A stretch of DNA of 64,000 nt, taken from the NCBI RefSeq assembly GCF_000382405.1, contig NZ_KB908255.1:186001-250000 (forward strand), written 5' to 3'. Both the position numbers and the translations under genes were made by a program. The notes below the pieces were generated by a model, which searched no databases, had not been told where the DNA came from, and saw nothing but the letters and a program-made list of their open reading frames with translations. This stretch comes from Mycobacterium sp. 141. GTDB taxonomy: Bacteria; Actinomycetota; Actinomycetes; Mycobacteriales; Mycobacteriaceae. The first letter of the stretch is position 1; every line of letters begins with the position of its first letter. Below, piece by piece: positions 10,700-18,929 of this stretch.

Positions 10700-11785
10700 G
10701 TGACTATTTCCCAGCGCAGGGACCGGCTGCGGTGCCGGCTTGAGGCAGCCGATCTGCCCGCCATGCTGGTGACAGACCTGGTCAACGTGCGCTATCTGTC
10801 AGGGTTCACGGGCTCCAACGCCGCGCTGCTGGTGCGTGTCGACGACGAAACCCCGGTGCTGGTCACCGATGGGCGCTACCGCACCCAAGCCGCTCACCAG
10901 TCTCCGGACGCCGAGGTAGTCATCGAACGGGCGTGCGCGCCGTGCCTGGCCCGCCGAGCGGCCGCCGATGGTGTGCGCCGGCTGGGCTTCGAGAGCCACG
11001 TGGTGACTGTCGACGCGTACAGCGCGCTGGCCGACGCCGCCGGTGATGATGTCGAACTTGTCCGTGCGCCCGGCCTCGTCGAAGCGCTGCGGGAGGTCAA
11101 GGACGCCGGCGAGATCGCACTGCTGCGGCTCGCCTGCGAGGCCGCTGACGCCGCGCTGAGTGATCTGGTGAACCGGGGCGGGCTGCGGCCGGGCCGTACC
11201 GAGCGTCAGGTGCGCAAGGAACTGGAGGCGCTGATGCTCGACCACGGTGCGGACGGTCCGTCTTTCGAGACGATTGTCGCGACCGGGGCCAATTCGGCGA
11301 TACCGCATCACCGGCCGACCGACGCCGTCCTGGCCGCCGGTGATTTCGTCAAGATCGACTTCGGCGCGCTGGTGGCCGGCTACCACTCCGACACGACCCG
11401 CACCTTCGTGTTGGACCGGGCCGCGCAGTGGCAGCACGACATCTATGACCTGGTGGCGACGGCCCAGCGGGCCGGTAGCGCGGCGCTGGCACCGGGAGTG
11501 TCGCTGAGCGCTGTCGACGCCGCATCGCGGCAGGTCATCGCGGCCGCTGGGTACGCCGAGAACTTCGGCCACGGCCTCGGCCATGGCGTAGGCCTGCAGA
11601 TCCACGAAGCGCCGGGAATCAACGCCACGGCCGCCGGTACACTGCTTGCTGGCGCTGCGGTGACCGTTGAGCCAGGTGTCTACTTGCCCGATCGCGGCGG
11701 TGTCCGGATCGAGGACACTCTGGTCGTCGGCGAGACGACACCCGAACTACTTACCCGGTTCCCCAAGGAACTGGCCATCCTGTGA
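10700..11785 (+). CDS. pepQ: Xaa-Pro aminopeptidase / dipeptidase (M24 family)
   Basis: Cytoplasmic metallopeptidase removing residues next to proline. It has 361 residues: an N-terminal creatinase-like domain (MLVTDLVNVRYLSGFTGSNA) and a C-terminal pita-bread domain. The dinuclear metal ligands are visible in VKIDFGALVAGYHSDTTRTF (two Asp), GHGLGHGVGLQIHE (His), TVEPGVYLP (Glu) and GVRIEDTLVV (Glu). GTG 10700 is the chosen start. It precedes efp by 26 bases, the conserved pepQ-efp-nusB order of mycobacteria. Confidence 0.9.
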   Translation: MTISQRRDRLRCRLEAADLPAMLVTDLVNVRYLSGFTGSNAALLVRVDDETPVLVTDGRYRTQAAHQSPDAEVVIERACAPCLARRAAADGVRRLGFESHVVTVDAYSALADAAGDDVELVRAPGLVEALREVKDAGEIALLRLACEAADAALSDLVNRGGLRPGRTERQVRKELEALMLDHGADGPSFETIVATGANSAIPHHRPTDAVLAAGDFVKIDFGALVAGYHSDTTRTFVLDRAAQWQHDIYDLVATAQRAGSAALAPGVSLSAVDAASRQVIAAAGYAENFGHGLGHGVGLQIHEAPGINATAAGTLLAGAAVTVEPGVYLPDRGGVRIEDTLVVGETTPELLTRFPKELAIL

Positions 11786-11811
11786 ACTGAAAGCTAGGAG
11801 CTACCCCGACC

Positions 11812-12375
11812 ATGGCATCGACTGCCGACTTCAAAAATGGGCTCGTCCTGCAGATCGACGGCCAGCTGTGGCAGATCGTCGAATTCCAGCACGTCAAACC
11901 GGGTAAAGGTCCCGCCTTCGTGCGTACCAAGCTGAAGAACGTGGTGTCCGGCAAGGTGGTCGACAAGACCTACAACGCCGGGGTCAAGGTCGAGACCGCC
12001 ACCGTCGACCGGCGTGATGCCACCTACTTGTACCGCGACGGCAACGACTTCGTGTTCATGGACTCCGAGGATTTCGAGCAGCACCCACTGCCGGAGGCGT
12101 TGGTCGACCGTGCCGCCGGTTTCCTGCTGGAGAGCATGCCCGTGCAGATCGCCTTCCACGACGGTGCTCCGCTGTACCTGGAACTGCCGGTGTCGGTCGA
12201 ACTCCTGGTCGCCCACACCGAGCCCGGTCTGCAGGGTGACCGCTCGAGCGCAGGCACCAAGCCGGCCACCATGGAGACCGGTGCCGAGATTCAGGTTCCG
12301 CTGTTCATCAACACCGGTGACAAGCTCAAGGTCGACACACGCGACGGCAGCTACCTGGGTCGCGTGAATGGCTGA
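11812..12375 (+). CDS. efp: Elongation factor P
   Basis: Ribosome-binding factor that relieves stalling at consecutive prolines. It has 187 residues with the three beta-barrel domains expected. The tip loop that reaches the peptidyl-transferase centre reads VKPGKGPA with Lys32; this PGKGP loop is the type known to work without lysine modification in actinobacteria. A Shine-Dalgarno AGGAG lies ahead of ATG 11812. The end of the gene (GTGAATGGCTGA) overlaps the start of the first mini-ORF of a tandem repeat leading into nusB. Confidence 0.97.
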   Translation: MASTADFKNGLVLQIDGQLWQIVEFQHVKPGKGPAFVRTKLKNVVSGKVVDKTYNAGVKVETATVDRRDATYLYRDGNDFVFMDSEDFEQHPLPEALVDRAAGFLLESMPVQIAFHDGAPLYLELPVSVELLVAHTEPGLQGDRSSAGTKPATMETGAEIQVPLFINTGDKLKVDTRDGSYLGRVNG

Positions 12376-12437
12376 CCTTGGCGAGCGGAGCGACGGGAAT
12401 GTCTGACCTGGGCGAGCGGAGCGACGGGAATGGCTGA
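12368..12437 (+). repeat. Two tandem 31-base stop/start units forming mini-ORFs between efp and nusB
   Basis: Units start at 12368 and 12399 and the nusB ATG follows at 12430, so the period is exactly 31. The units differ at two positions. Each unit opens with ATG, carries GGAG eight bases before the next ATG, and encodes a 12-codon peptide ([24 protein letters not shown]). Its TGA falls inside the next ATG-N-C-TGA, giving an 8-base overlap. Thus efp stop / mini-ORF 1 / mini-ORF 2 / nusB form an unbroken chain of overlapping reading frames. A duplicated translational-coupling site is the simplest reading. Confidence 0.85.
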
Positions 12438-12912
12438 CCGCCGCGGTGACCGGGGCCGTCATCAGGCCCGCAAGCGTGCGGTGGACGTGCTGTTCGAGGC
12501 CGAGGCGCGCGGCCTGACGCCGGAGACGGTGGCCGATGGCCGCATCGCGCTGGCCGAAGGCGACCCGGAGATATCCGCGCTCAACCCGTACACGGTGACG
12601 GTGGCGCGCGGGGTGACCGAACACGCCGCTCATGTTGATGACTTGATCTCGGCGCACCTGCAGGGCTGGACCCTGGATCGGCTGCCCGCCGTGGACCGGG
12701 CGATCCTGCGGGTGGCGGTCTGGGAGCTGCTGCACGCCGACGACGTCCCCGAACCGGTCGCCGTCGACGAGGCGGTGGAGCTGGCCAAGGAGCTGTCCAC
12801 CGACGAGTCACCGGGGTTCGTCAATGGTGTGCTCGGCCAGGTGATGCTGGTGACCCCGCAGATCCGGGCAGCCGCCCAGGCCGTCCGCAGTGTGGGCACC
12901 CAGGACAACTAG
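12430..12912 (+). CDS. nusB: Transcription antitermination factor NusB
   Basis: All-helical factor that binds boxA RNA with S10 (NusE) in rRNA antitermination. It has 160 residues. The motifs [16 protein letters not shown] at the N-terminus, [20 protein letters not shown] in the middle and [20 protein letters not shown] near the end are the family signature. ATG 12430 is the last start of the repeated stop/start units described for the efp-nusB junction and has GGAG eight bases upstream. The C-terminal 20 residues are variable. Confidence 0.96.
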   Translation: MADRRGDRGRHQARKRAVDVLFEAEARGLTPETVADGRIALAEGDPEISALNPYTVTVARGVTEHAAHVDDLISAHLQGWTLDRLPAVDRAILRVAVWELLHADDVPEPVAVDEAVELAKELSTDESPGFVNGVLGQVMLVTPQIRAAAQAVRSVGTQDN

Positions 12913-12927
12913 CTGCATCTTCACACC

Positions 12928-12988
12928 GTGAGCGTGCGCGTCTGCTGGCCAACGCGCCGCAAAACGTCAGCGTTCTGCGCACGCTCGC
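12928..12988. repeat. Dispersed intergenic hairpin element, copy A
   Basis: Arms at 12928-12939 (GTGAGCGTGCGC) and 12977-12988 (GCGCACGCTCGC) enclose a 37-base loop beginning GTCTGCTG and containing CGCCGCAA. A second element with the same arms, the same loop length and similar loop landmarks lies between carA and carB (21950-22010). Being directly after nusB it may act as terminator. The rest of the gap to 13313 holds one candidate small ORF on the minus strand and nothing else recognised. Confidence 0.7.
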
Positions 12989-13040
12989 GCGTGAATGCGC
13001 GCGGCCTATCGAGCTGTCCAGGCAGGCCTGCAAGACCCCA

Positions 13041-13148
13041 CTACTGCGGAGGCAGCACCGGGGGTCGGCACACATCGGCGACCGGATCCCACCATGAGCT
13101 GTTGTCGCGGTCTGCGCGGCTCATCGCGGCGCGCTGCAGTATCTTCAC
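13041..13148 (-). CDS. Candidate 35-residue small protein
   Basis: On the minus strand GGAGGGAACC precedes a GTG at 13148 by a few bases, a near-ideal Shine-Dalgarno. The frame runs 35 codons to a TAG at 13041 and encodes a peptide starting VKILQRAAMSRADRDN, with a central SSWWDPVADVC and a proline-rich end. About three quarters of its codons end in G or C, as in neighbouring genes. It lies 165 bases beyond the monooxygenase gene on the same strand. I recognise no family. It may be a real small gene or a chance ORF. Confidence 0.4.
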   Translation of the reverse strand: MKILQRAAMSRADRDNSSWWDPVADVCRPPVLPPQ

Positions 13149-13313
13149 GGTTCCCTCCATAGACCGTTTCGCAACTCACGATGTCGTTTCGATCAGCGCG
13201 ATTGTAAATTCTCGACGCGCGGTAGATGGCGTAATACCAGGTGCGCTCGACGACGGTGACGCCAATGTCCGGGCCTACGCGCGTCATGCGTTGTCGCGCG
13301 TGGGCTGATCCGG

Positions 13314-14513
13314 TCAGCGCTCTGCCGGGTACTCCGGCAGGGCGATAGTGTCGCCTGTGGTAAACCATTTGCGCTCGGCAAACGGTCGAAAAGGCCAGCG
13401 CTGCATCCATTTCATCACTTGGGCGGTCAGTGCGATGTCCTTCTCCGACTTGGGAAGGTAGCCCTCGATGCCGTTGGGCAGATCCTGACACCGGGTGATC
13501 AGCGGCCGCATCACGGCCTCGTAGCGGGCCAGTGCCGCGGGGATCTGGTCGGGATCCAGGTTGTTCGCCGGGCCGAGTTCGCCGGCAAGCACGTAAGCCC
13601 CGGCCAGCGCGAGCGTGGTGCCCATCCCCGACAGCGGCGAGGCGCAATAGCCGGCGTCGCCGACCAGCGTCACCCGCCCCTGTGACACTGCGGGCATGTG
13701 GATCTGTACGAATGCATCGAAATAGAAGTCCTCGGAGGCGCGTGCAGCCTCCAGCAAGGCTGGGCAGTGCCAGCCGGTCCCGCTGAATTGCCTTGACAGC
13801 AGCGCCAACTGTGCGGTGGTATCGCGGCGGTCATAGTCGATCGGCTCGGATCGGAAGGCGAGCCCGGCCTTGCACAACGCCGGATCGTGCGACGGGCGCA
13901 TCGACGCGTTGCGTCCGGGCTCCTGATACATCAGATACCACCCGTCGAGACCAGCCATGTCGGGTGCGGTGAACCACGCGTTGTAGCCGCCAAGGTATTT
14001 GCCGAACTGCTCCTCCGGTCCAAACACCAGCCGGCGCACGTTGGAATGCGGGCCGTCGGCACCGACGATGAGATCGGCGGCAACCTGGGTCCCGTCACTG
14101 AGCGTGGCCACCGTGCCGTCGATCGCGCTGATGCGGGTGGAGAACCGGTACTGCGCGCGGTCCCGGGTGGCCTCGTACAGTACGTCGACCAGATCGCCGC
14201 GCAGGACCTCGACCGCGGAGACCATACCGCTGCCGTGGAACGCCGTCACCGGCATTTCGGCCCGGCGCCGGCCGTCCGCGTGCACCCAGGCGATGCCGCG
14301 CTGGTCGACGGTGCGTGACAGCACCGATGGCATCAGACCCATCCGGGTGACCACCTCGCGACCCGCCCCGCGCAGGTCCACGGTCTGCCCTCCGGGGCGG
14401 ATCGTGGGCGCGGATTCGACGGCGACGACGCGGTAGCCGAATTCGGTCAACCAATGGGCGAGTGCCAGGCCCGCGACGCCGGCACCGCTGACTAGCACAG
14501 TCGGCTGGTCCAT
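13314..14513 (-). CDS. FAD-dependent aromatic-type monooxygenase
   Basis: 399-residue group A flavoprotein monooxygenase (PHBH fold). The ADP-binding GxGxxG (VSGAGVAGLALAHWL) is at residues 8-13, the DG motif in VGADGPHSNVRR near residue 155, and the GD motif in TLVGDAGYCASPLSGMG near residue 290. These NAD(P)H-dependent enzymes hydroxylate aromatic or polycyclic substrates; relatives include tetracycline-modifying and rifampicin-modifying types, and the substrate here cannot be read from sequence. The serine-hydrolase gene lies 61 bases upstream on the same strand, so they may be co-transcribed. Confidence 0.85.
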   Translation of the reverse strand: MDQPTVLVSGAGVAGLALAHWLTEFGYRVVAVESAPTIRPGGQTVDLRGAGREVVTRMGLMPSVLSRTVDQRGIAWVHADGRRRAEMPVTAFHGSGMVSAVEVLRGDLVDVLYEATRDRAQYRFSTRISAIDGTVATLSDGTQVAADLIVGADGPHSNVRRLVFGPEEQFGKYLGGYNAWFTAPDMAGLDGWYLMYQEPGRNASMRPSHDPALCKAGLAFRSEPIDYDRRDTTAQLALLSRQFSGTGWHCPALLEAARASEDFYFDAFVQIHMPAVSQGRVTLVGDAGYCASPLSGMGTTLALAGAYVLAGELGPANNLDPDQIPAALARYEAVMRPLITRCQDLPNGIEGYLPKSEKDIALTAQVMKWMQRWPFRPFAERKWFTTGDTIALPEYPAER

Positions 14514-14574
14514 GGGCCCAGACCCTACCAGTCAAGTCACAGGTTTCGGATAAAGTGTTGCTGAAGAATGGTTT

Positions 14575-15801
14575 TCAGCGCTCGAAAGCCTGATAGGTGC
14601 GACGGACGAACCGGGGCTGGGCAGACTGCAGCCGGGCCAGTGAGGTGTTGCCGGCCACGGCCGCTGCGTCCACCGACATCTTCGGATGATTCTGGATCAG
14701 GTACAGCAGGATCAGGTCCGCCGACGGGTCGGCCTGCCACCAGGTGCCGTATGCGCCCGGCCAGCTGAATGTGCCCAGCCCACCCGGCCCGAACAACTGC
14801 CGCGATGCGGCCGGATCTGTGACCACCGACAGGTTGAGCCCGAACCCACGGCCCACCCAGAATGGCGATCCCAGAAAGCGATGCTGCTTCTGCTCGGCGG
14901 TCAGCCGGTCGGTGCGCATCAACGTGACCGACTGCTCCGACAGCACCCGTACCCCGTCGACGGTCCCACCGGCCAGCAGCATGCGGGCAAAGGTGAGGTA
15001 GTCATCGGCGGTCGAGAACAGGCCCGAACCGCCGGTGCAGAACGGCGGGTCCACGATCGGCGCCGGCCCCATCACGTCATCGCGCAGCACCGGGCCGTCG
15101 GCGGCCGCGCTGTCGAGCTGGTACATCGTGGCCGCCCGGCGCCGCCCCGCGGGGGTCACCGAGAACGCTGTGTCGGTCATGCCCAGCGGCGTCAAGATGC
15201 GCTCGGCCAATACCTGTGACAGCGGTTTGCCTTCGATCCGCGACAGAGCGATGCCCAATACATCGGTGCCGTGGCTGTAGGTGAGCCGGGCTCCGGGCTG
15301 ATGGGCCAGCGGCAACGTGGCCAACGCGGCCAGCCACCGGTCCTGATCTTGGCGCAGGGACAGCTTGCCGTACTCCCGGCTCAGCGGGCCGGTCACCGAG
15401 AACACGTAGGCCAGGCCGCTGCGGTGGGTCATCAGATCGTCGAACGTGATGGGCCTGCGCGCCGGTTCCGTGCGGTCCAGGGGCCCCCTCGGTTCGGTCA
15501 GCACCCGCATGTCGGCCAGTTCGGGCAGCCAGCCGGTGACCGGCTCGTCGAGGCGCAGCTTGCCCTCTTCCACCAGTGTCATCGCGGCGGCGACGGTCAC
15601 GGGCTTGGACATCGATGCGATCCGGAAGATGGTGTCGCGTTGCATCGGCAGTCGCGCCTGGACATCGCGATAGCCCAGCTCGTTGACCTGCAGAACTTTT
15701 CCCGCCTGCCACACCAGGGTCACCGCGCCGGCGAGCAGACCGGCGTCGATGGCCTCCCGGATGGATGCTTGATTGCCGTCGAGGTTCACTCGCGTCACGT
15801 T
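14575..15801 (-). CDS. Serine hydrolase of the beta-lactamase / penicillin-binding protein-like family (S12)
   Basis: Class C beta-lactamase-fold hydrolase of about 408 residues, probably an esterase or D-amino peptidase. The SxxK nucleophile motif is in FRIASMSKPVTVAAAM, the YxN-like second motif is YSHGTDV, and GTWWQADP is in the third-motif position. No clear signal peptide is seen, so it is probably cytoplasmic. The frame is open to 15897, but that would run into the divergent transporter promoter. GTG 15801 (VTRVNLDGNQ) or GTG 15792 is more likely; the start is uncertain. Confidence 0.8.
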   Translation of the reverse strand, partial: NVTRVNLDGNQASIREAIDAGLLAGAVTLVWQAGKVLQVNELGYRDVQARLPMQRDTIFRIASMSKPVTVAAAMTLVEEGKLRLDEPVTGWLPELADMRVLTEPRGPLDRTEPARRPITFDDLMTHRSGLAYVFSVTGPLSREYGKLSLRQDQDRWLAALATLPLAHQPGARLTYSHGTDVLGIALSRIEGKPLSQVLAERILTPLGMTDTAFSVTPAGRRRAATMYQLDSAAADGPVLRDDVMGPAPIVDPPFCTGGSGLFSTADDYLTFARMLLAGGTVDGVRVLSEQSVTLMRTDRLTAEQKQHRFLGSPFWVGRGFGLNLSVVTDPAASRQLFGPGGLGTFSWPGAYGTWWQADPSADLILLYLIQNHPKMSVDAAAVAGNTSLARLQSAQPRFVRRTYQAFER

Positions 15802-15909
15802 AGCGGGCTCGCCATGGCCCGGCGCGACGGTCCCGCCGCGCATTCCGACAAGAATGTCGGCGGGTTGCGCGATACTTCCATGCGAACAACGCGGCATGAG
15901 AAGAGACAG

Positions 15910-17253
15910 ATGACTCAGCAGGACAAGATCGACGGCGAATCAAGACCCGTCGCCAGCCCCGCACTCAATCCGATGAACAAAGTGGCCTTCGCCAGTTTCA
16001 TCGGCACGGCGATCGAGTTCTACGACTTCTACATCTACGGCACCGCGGCCGCTCTGATCTTTCCCCACGTGTTCTTCCCGAACATGGGGCCCACCATGGC
16101 GACCATCTCGTCACTGGGCACCTTCGCGGTCGCGTTCCTGTCCCGTCCGATCGGGGCCGCGGTGTTCGGGCATTTCGGAGATCGGCTGGGGCGCAAGAAG
16201 ACTCTGGTTGCGACGCTGCTGATCATGGGCTTGTCGACGGTGTGCGTCGGGCTGGTGCCCAGTGCCGCGACCATCGGCGTCGCCGCCCCGATCATCCTGC
16301 TGGCGTTGCGGCTGCTGCAAGGGTTCGCCGTCGGCGGCGAGTGGGCGGGTTCGGCATTGCTGAGCGCCGAGTACGCGCCCGCCGGGAAACGGGGCACCTA
16401 CGGGATGTTCACCCAGCTCGGTGCCGGCGCGGGCCTGGCCGTGAGCAACTTGGTGGTGTTCATCGTCAGCGTGACCGTCGGCGAGAAGAGTGCGGTGTTC
16501 CTCGACTGGGGCTGGCGGCTGCCGTTCCTGTTCAGCGCGGTACTGCTCATCGTGGCGCTGTACGTGCGGCTGAGTATCGACGAGACACCGGTGTTCGCCC
16601 GCGAGCAGGTCACCGGTGGTGTGCCGAAAGCGCCGTTCACCGAGCTGTTCCGGACCCAGAGCAGACAGGTGGCACTCGCGGCGGGCTGCATGGTCGGCAT
16701 CTTCACCATGAGCTTCCTGGGCGGCACCTACCTGATGAGCTACGCCAGCACCCGCATCGGGCACCCCCGCAGCCTGATCCTCGGTGTCGGTGTGCTCGCC
16801 GGGGTGGCCCTGATGGCCTTCTCGGCGATCTCGGCGGTGCTGTGCGACCGGTACGGCCGGCGCCGCATCATCCTGGTCGGATTCGCGCTCGCCCTGCCGT
16901 GGGCGTTCGTCGTGATGCCGTTGATCGATTCCGGCTCCCCGGTAGGCTTCGCGGTCGCGATCGCCGGTATTTTCTGCATCTTCGGACTGTCCTACGGGCC
17001 CATCGGATCCTTCCTGCCCGAGATCTTCGCCACTCGCTACCGCTACACCGGCGCTGGGATGGCGTTCAATCTCGCGGGCATCGTCGGTGGCGCCATCCCA
17101 CCGCTGGTGGCCGGTGCGCTGGTAGCCAGCCTCGGTAGCTGGGCGGTGGGCCTGATGATCGCCTTCTTCGTGGTGGTCAGCATCGTCTGTACCGCTCTGC
17201 TGCCCGAGACGAAGGGTGCCGCGCTCGAAAAGGACGCCGCTGTTACCTGCTAA
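15910..17253 (+). CDS. MFS transporter, metabolite:H+ symporter (MHS) type
   Basis: 447-residue permease with 12 predicted membrane helices. The N-terminal FASFIGTAIEFYDFYIYGTAAAL is the signature of the MHS subfamily, whose members take up organic acids, shikimate, proline/betaine and the like. Loop 2-3 carries GHFGDRLGRKKTL and the loop after helix 4 LQGFAVGGEWAGSAL. The actual substrate is unknown. ATG 15910 has AGAAGAGA upstream; an in-frame ATG at 15880 would add ten residues. It is divergent from the serine-hydrolase gene and ends 70 bases before pyrR. Confidence 0.88.
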   Translation: MTQQDKIDGESRPVASPALNPMNKVAFASFIGTAIEFYDFYIYGTAAALIFPHVFFPNMGPTMATISSLGTFAVAFLSRPIGAAVFGHFGDRLGRKKTLVATLLIMGLSTVCVGLVPSAATIGVAAPIILLALRLLQGFAVGGEWAGSALLSAEYAPAGKRGTYGMFTQLGAGAGLAVSNLVVFIVSVTVGEKSAVFLDWGWRLPFLFSAVLLIVALYVRLSIDETPVFAREQVTGGVPKAPFTELFRTQSRQVALAAGCMVGIFTMSFLGGTYLMSYASTRIGHPRSLILGVGVLAGVALMAFSAISAVLCDRYGRRRIILVGFALALPWAFVVMPLIDSGSPVGFAVAIAGIFCIFGLSYGPIGSFLPEIFATRYRYTGAGMAFNLAGIVGGAIPPLVAGALVASLGSWAVGLMIAFFVVVSIVCTALLPETKGAALEKDAAVTC

Positions 17254-17279
17254 GCTACGCGGCAGTTCGACGTCCTTTA

Positions 17280-17309
17280 ACGATCCGTCCTGAGAGGCGG
17301 AGAAGGAGG
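17280..17309 (+). promoter_or_regulatory. PyrR-binding RNA element overlapping the pyrR Shine-Dalgarno
   Basis: The leader contains GTCCTGAGAGGC (17287-17298), matching the PyrR binding-loop consensus (UCCNGNGAGG), followed by GGAGAAGGAGG. The Shine-Dalgarno AAGGAGG (17303-17309) lies in the 3' side of the same element, 13 bases before the pyrR ATG. No attenuator terminator follows. This is the arrangement described for M. smegmatis, where UMP/UTP-bound PyrR represses translation of the operon. It implies feedback control of the whole pyr operon here. Confidence 0.8.
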
Positions 17310-17322
17310 TCAGGGTCACCTT

Positions 17323-17880
17323 ATGGGCTCTTCAAGTGCCGACCGGGAATTGATGTCTGCGGCGGACGTCGGCCGAACCATTTCCCGGATCGCCCATCAG
17401 ATCATCGAGAAGACCGCGCTGGACGATCCCGCCGAGCGGGCCCGCGTCGTACTTCTCGGAATCCCCACCCGCGGCGTGATATTGGCCACCCGGCTGGCCG
17501 ACAAGATCAATGAGTTCGCGGGCGTGACGCTGCCGCACGGTGCGCTGGACATCACGCTTTATCGCGACGATCTCAACTTCAAACCGCCGCGCCCGCTGGC
17601 CTCGACGTCGATCCCCGCCGGCGGCATCGACGGCGCAGTCGTCATCCTCGTCGACGACGTCCTTTTCTCCGGCCGATCGGTGCGCTCGGCGCTCGATGCG
17701 CTGCGCGACATCGGCCGGCCGAGCGTCGTTCAGCTCGCCGTGCTGGTCGATCGCGGGCACCGCGAGTTGCCCATCCGCGCCGACTATGTCGGCAAGAACG
17801 TGCCGACCGCACGCAACGAAAGTGTGCACGTTCTGCTGGCTGAGCATGACGACCGTGACGGCGTGGTGATTGCCCGATGA
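17323..17880 (+). CDS. pyrR: Pyrimidine operon regulator PyrR / uracil phosphoribosyltransferase
   Basis: RNA-binding regulator of pyrimidine synthesis with uracil phosphoribosyltransferase fold. It has 185 residues. The PRPP-binding motif [22 protein letters not shown] is near residue 110, and basic residues for RNA binding occur in [14 protein letters not shown] and around residue 150. First gene of the pyrR-pyrB-pyrC-carA-carB-pyrF operon. It is preceded by its own RNA operator. The stop codon overlaps an ATG (ATGA) that begins a three-unit repeat leading into pyrB. Confidence 0.96.
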   Translation: MGSSSADRELMSAADVGRTISRIAHQIIEKTALDDPAERARVVLLGIPTRGVILATRLADKINEFAGVTLPHGALDITLYRDDLNFKPPRPLASTSIPAGGIDGAVVILVDDVLFSGRSVRSALDALRDIGRPSVVQLAVLVDRGHRELPIRADYVGKNVPTARNESVHVLLAEHDDRDGVVIAR

Positions 17881-17976
17881 GCGCTTGCGCGAAGAGGAGA
17901 CAAGTGCGATGAGCGCTCGCGCGAAGAGGAGACAAGTGCGATGAGCGCTTGCGCGAAGAGGAGACAACTGCGATGA
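17877..17976 (+). repeat. Three tandem 32-base stop/start units forming mini-ORFs between pyrR and pyrB
   Basis: Units start at 17877, 17909 and 17941, with the pyrB ATG at 17973, so the period is exactly 32. Neighbouring units differ by one or two bases. Each begins ATGA, where the TGA closes the preceding frame and the ATG opens an 11-codon mini-ORF ([33 protein letters not shown]). Each unit holds AGGAGA eight bases before the next ATG. The pyrR stop, three mini-ORFs and the pyrB start are therefore linked by four successive four-base overlaps. Confidence 0.9.
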
Positions 17977-18929
17977 CGACGCGCCATCTCCTGTCGGCGG
18001 CGGAGCTGTCCAGGGAGGACGCGACGGCGATCCTCGACGATGCCGACCGGTTCCGCGAGGCGCTGCTGGGACGTGAGGTCAAGAAGCTGCCGACGCTGCG
18101 CGGTCGCACCATCATCACGATGTTCTACGAGAACTCGACCCGCACCCGCGTGTCCTTCGAGGTGGCCGGCAAGTGGATGAGCGCCGACGTGATCAACGTC
18201 AGCTCCTCGGGATCCTCTGTGGCCAAAGGAGAGTCGCTGCGGGACACCGCGCTGACGCTGCGGGCCGCCGGTGCCGACGCGCTGATCATCCGGCACCCGG
18301 CCTCCGGTGCGGCCCAGCAGCTCGCCGAGTGGACCGCCGAAGACGGCGGGGGAGGCCCCAGCGTCATCAACGCCGGTGACGGCACCCACGAACACCCCAC
18401 CCAGGCGCTGCTCGACGCGCTGACCATCCGTCAGCGGCTCGGCTCGATCGACGGCAAGCGCGTGGTGATCGTCGGCGACGTGCTGCACAGCCGGGTGGCC
18501 CGGTCGAATGTGTCGCTGCTGGCCACCCTGGGTGCCGAGGTGGTGCTGGTGGCGCCGCCGACGCTGCTGCCGGTCGGTGTGTCCGGATGGCCGGTCACGG
18601 TCTCGAATGACCTCGACGCCGAGCTGCCGGCCGCCGACGCGGTGCTGATGCTGCGAGTGCAGGCCGAACGGATGAACGGCGGGTTCTTTCCGTCCGCACG
18701 GGAGTATTCGGTGCGCTACGGACTGTCCGAGAAGCGTCAGGCCATGCTGCCCGGCCATGCGGTGGTGCTGCACCCGGGCCCGATGCTGCGCGGCATGGAG
18801 ATTGCTTTCCCGGTGGCCGACTCGTCGCAATCCGCAGTACTGCAACAGGTTTCCAATGGTGTCCACGTGCGGATGGCGGTGCTGTTCCATCTGCTGGTTG
18901 GCGCGGACGAGGAGGCGATCAGCGTATGA
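17973..18929 (+). CDS. pyrB: Aspartate carbamoyltransferase catalytic subunit
   Basis: Condenses carbamoyl phosphate with aspartate, the first committed pyrimidine step. It has 318 residues. The carbamoyl-phosphate motif [10 protein letters not shown] is near residue 55, [14 protein letters not shown] near 115, [14 protein letters not shown] near 140 and the aspartate-binding HPGPMLRG near 270. No regulatory chain gene (pyrI) is present, as usual in actinobacteria. ATG 17973 follows the third 32-base stop/start unit and its stop overlaps the pyrC ATG (ATGA). Confidence 0.96.
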   Translation: MTTRHLLSAAELSREDATAILDDADRFREALLGREVKKLPTLRGRTIITMFYENSTRTRVSFEVAGKWMSADVINVSSSGSSVAKGESLRDTALTLRAAGADALIIRHPASGAAQQLAEWTAEDGGGGPSVINAGDGTHEHPTQALLDALTIRQRLGSIDGKRVVIVGDVLHSRVARSNVSLLATLGAEVVLVAPPTLLPVGVSGWPVTVSNDLDAELPAADAVLMLRVQAERMNGGFFPSAREYSVRYGLSEKRQAMLPGHAVVLHPGPMLRGMEIAFPVADSSQSAVLQQVSNGVHVRMAVLFHLLVGADEEAISV

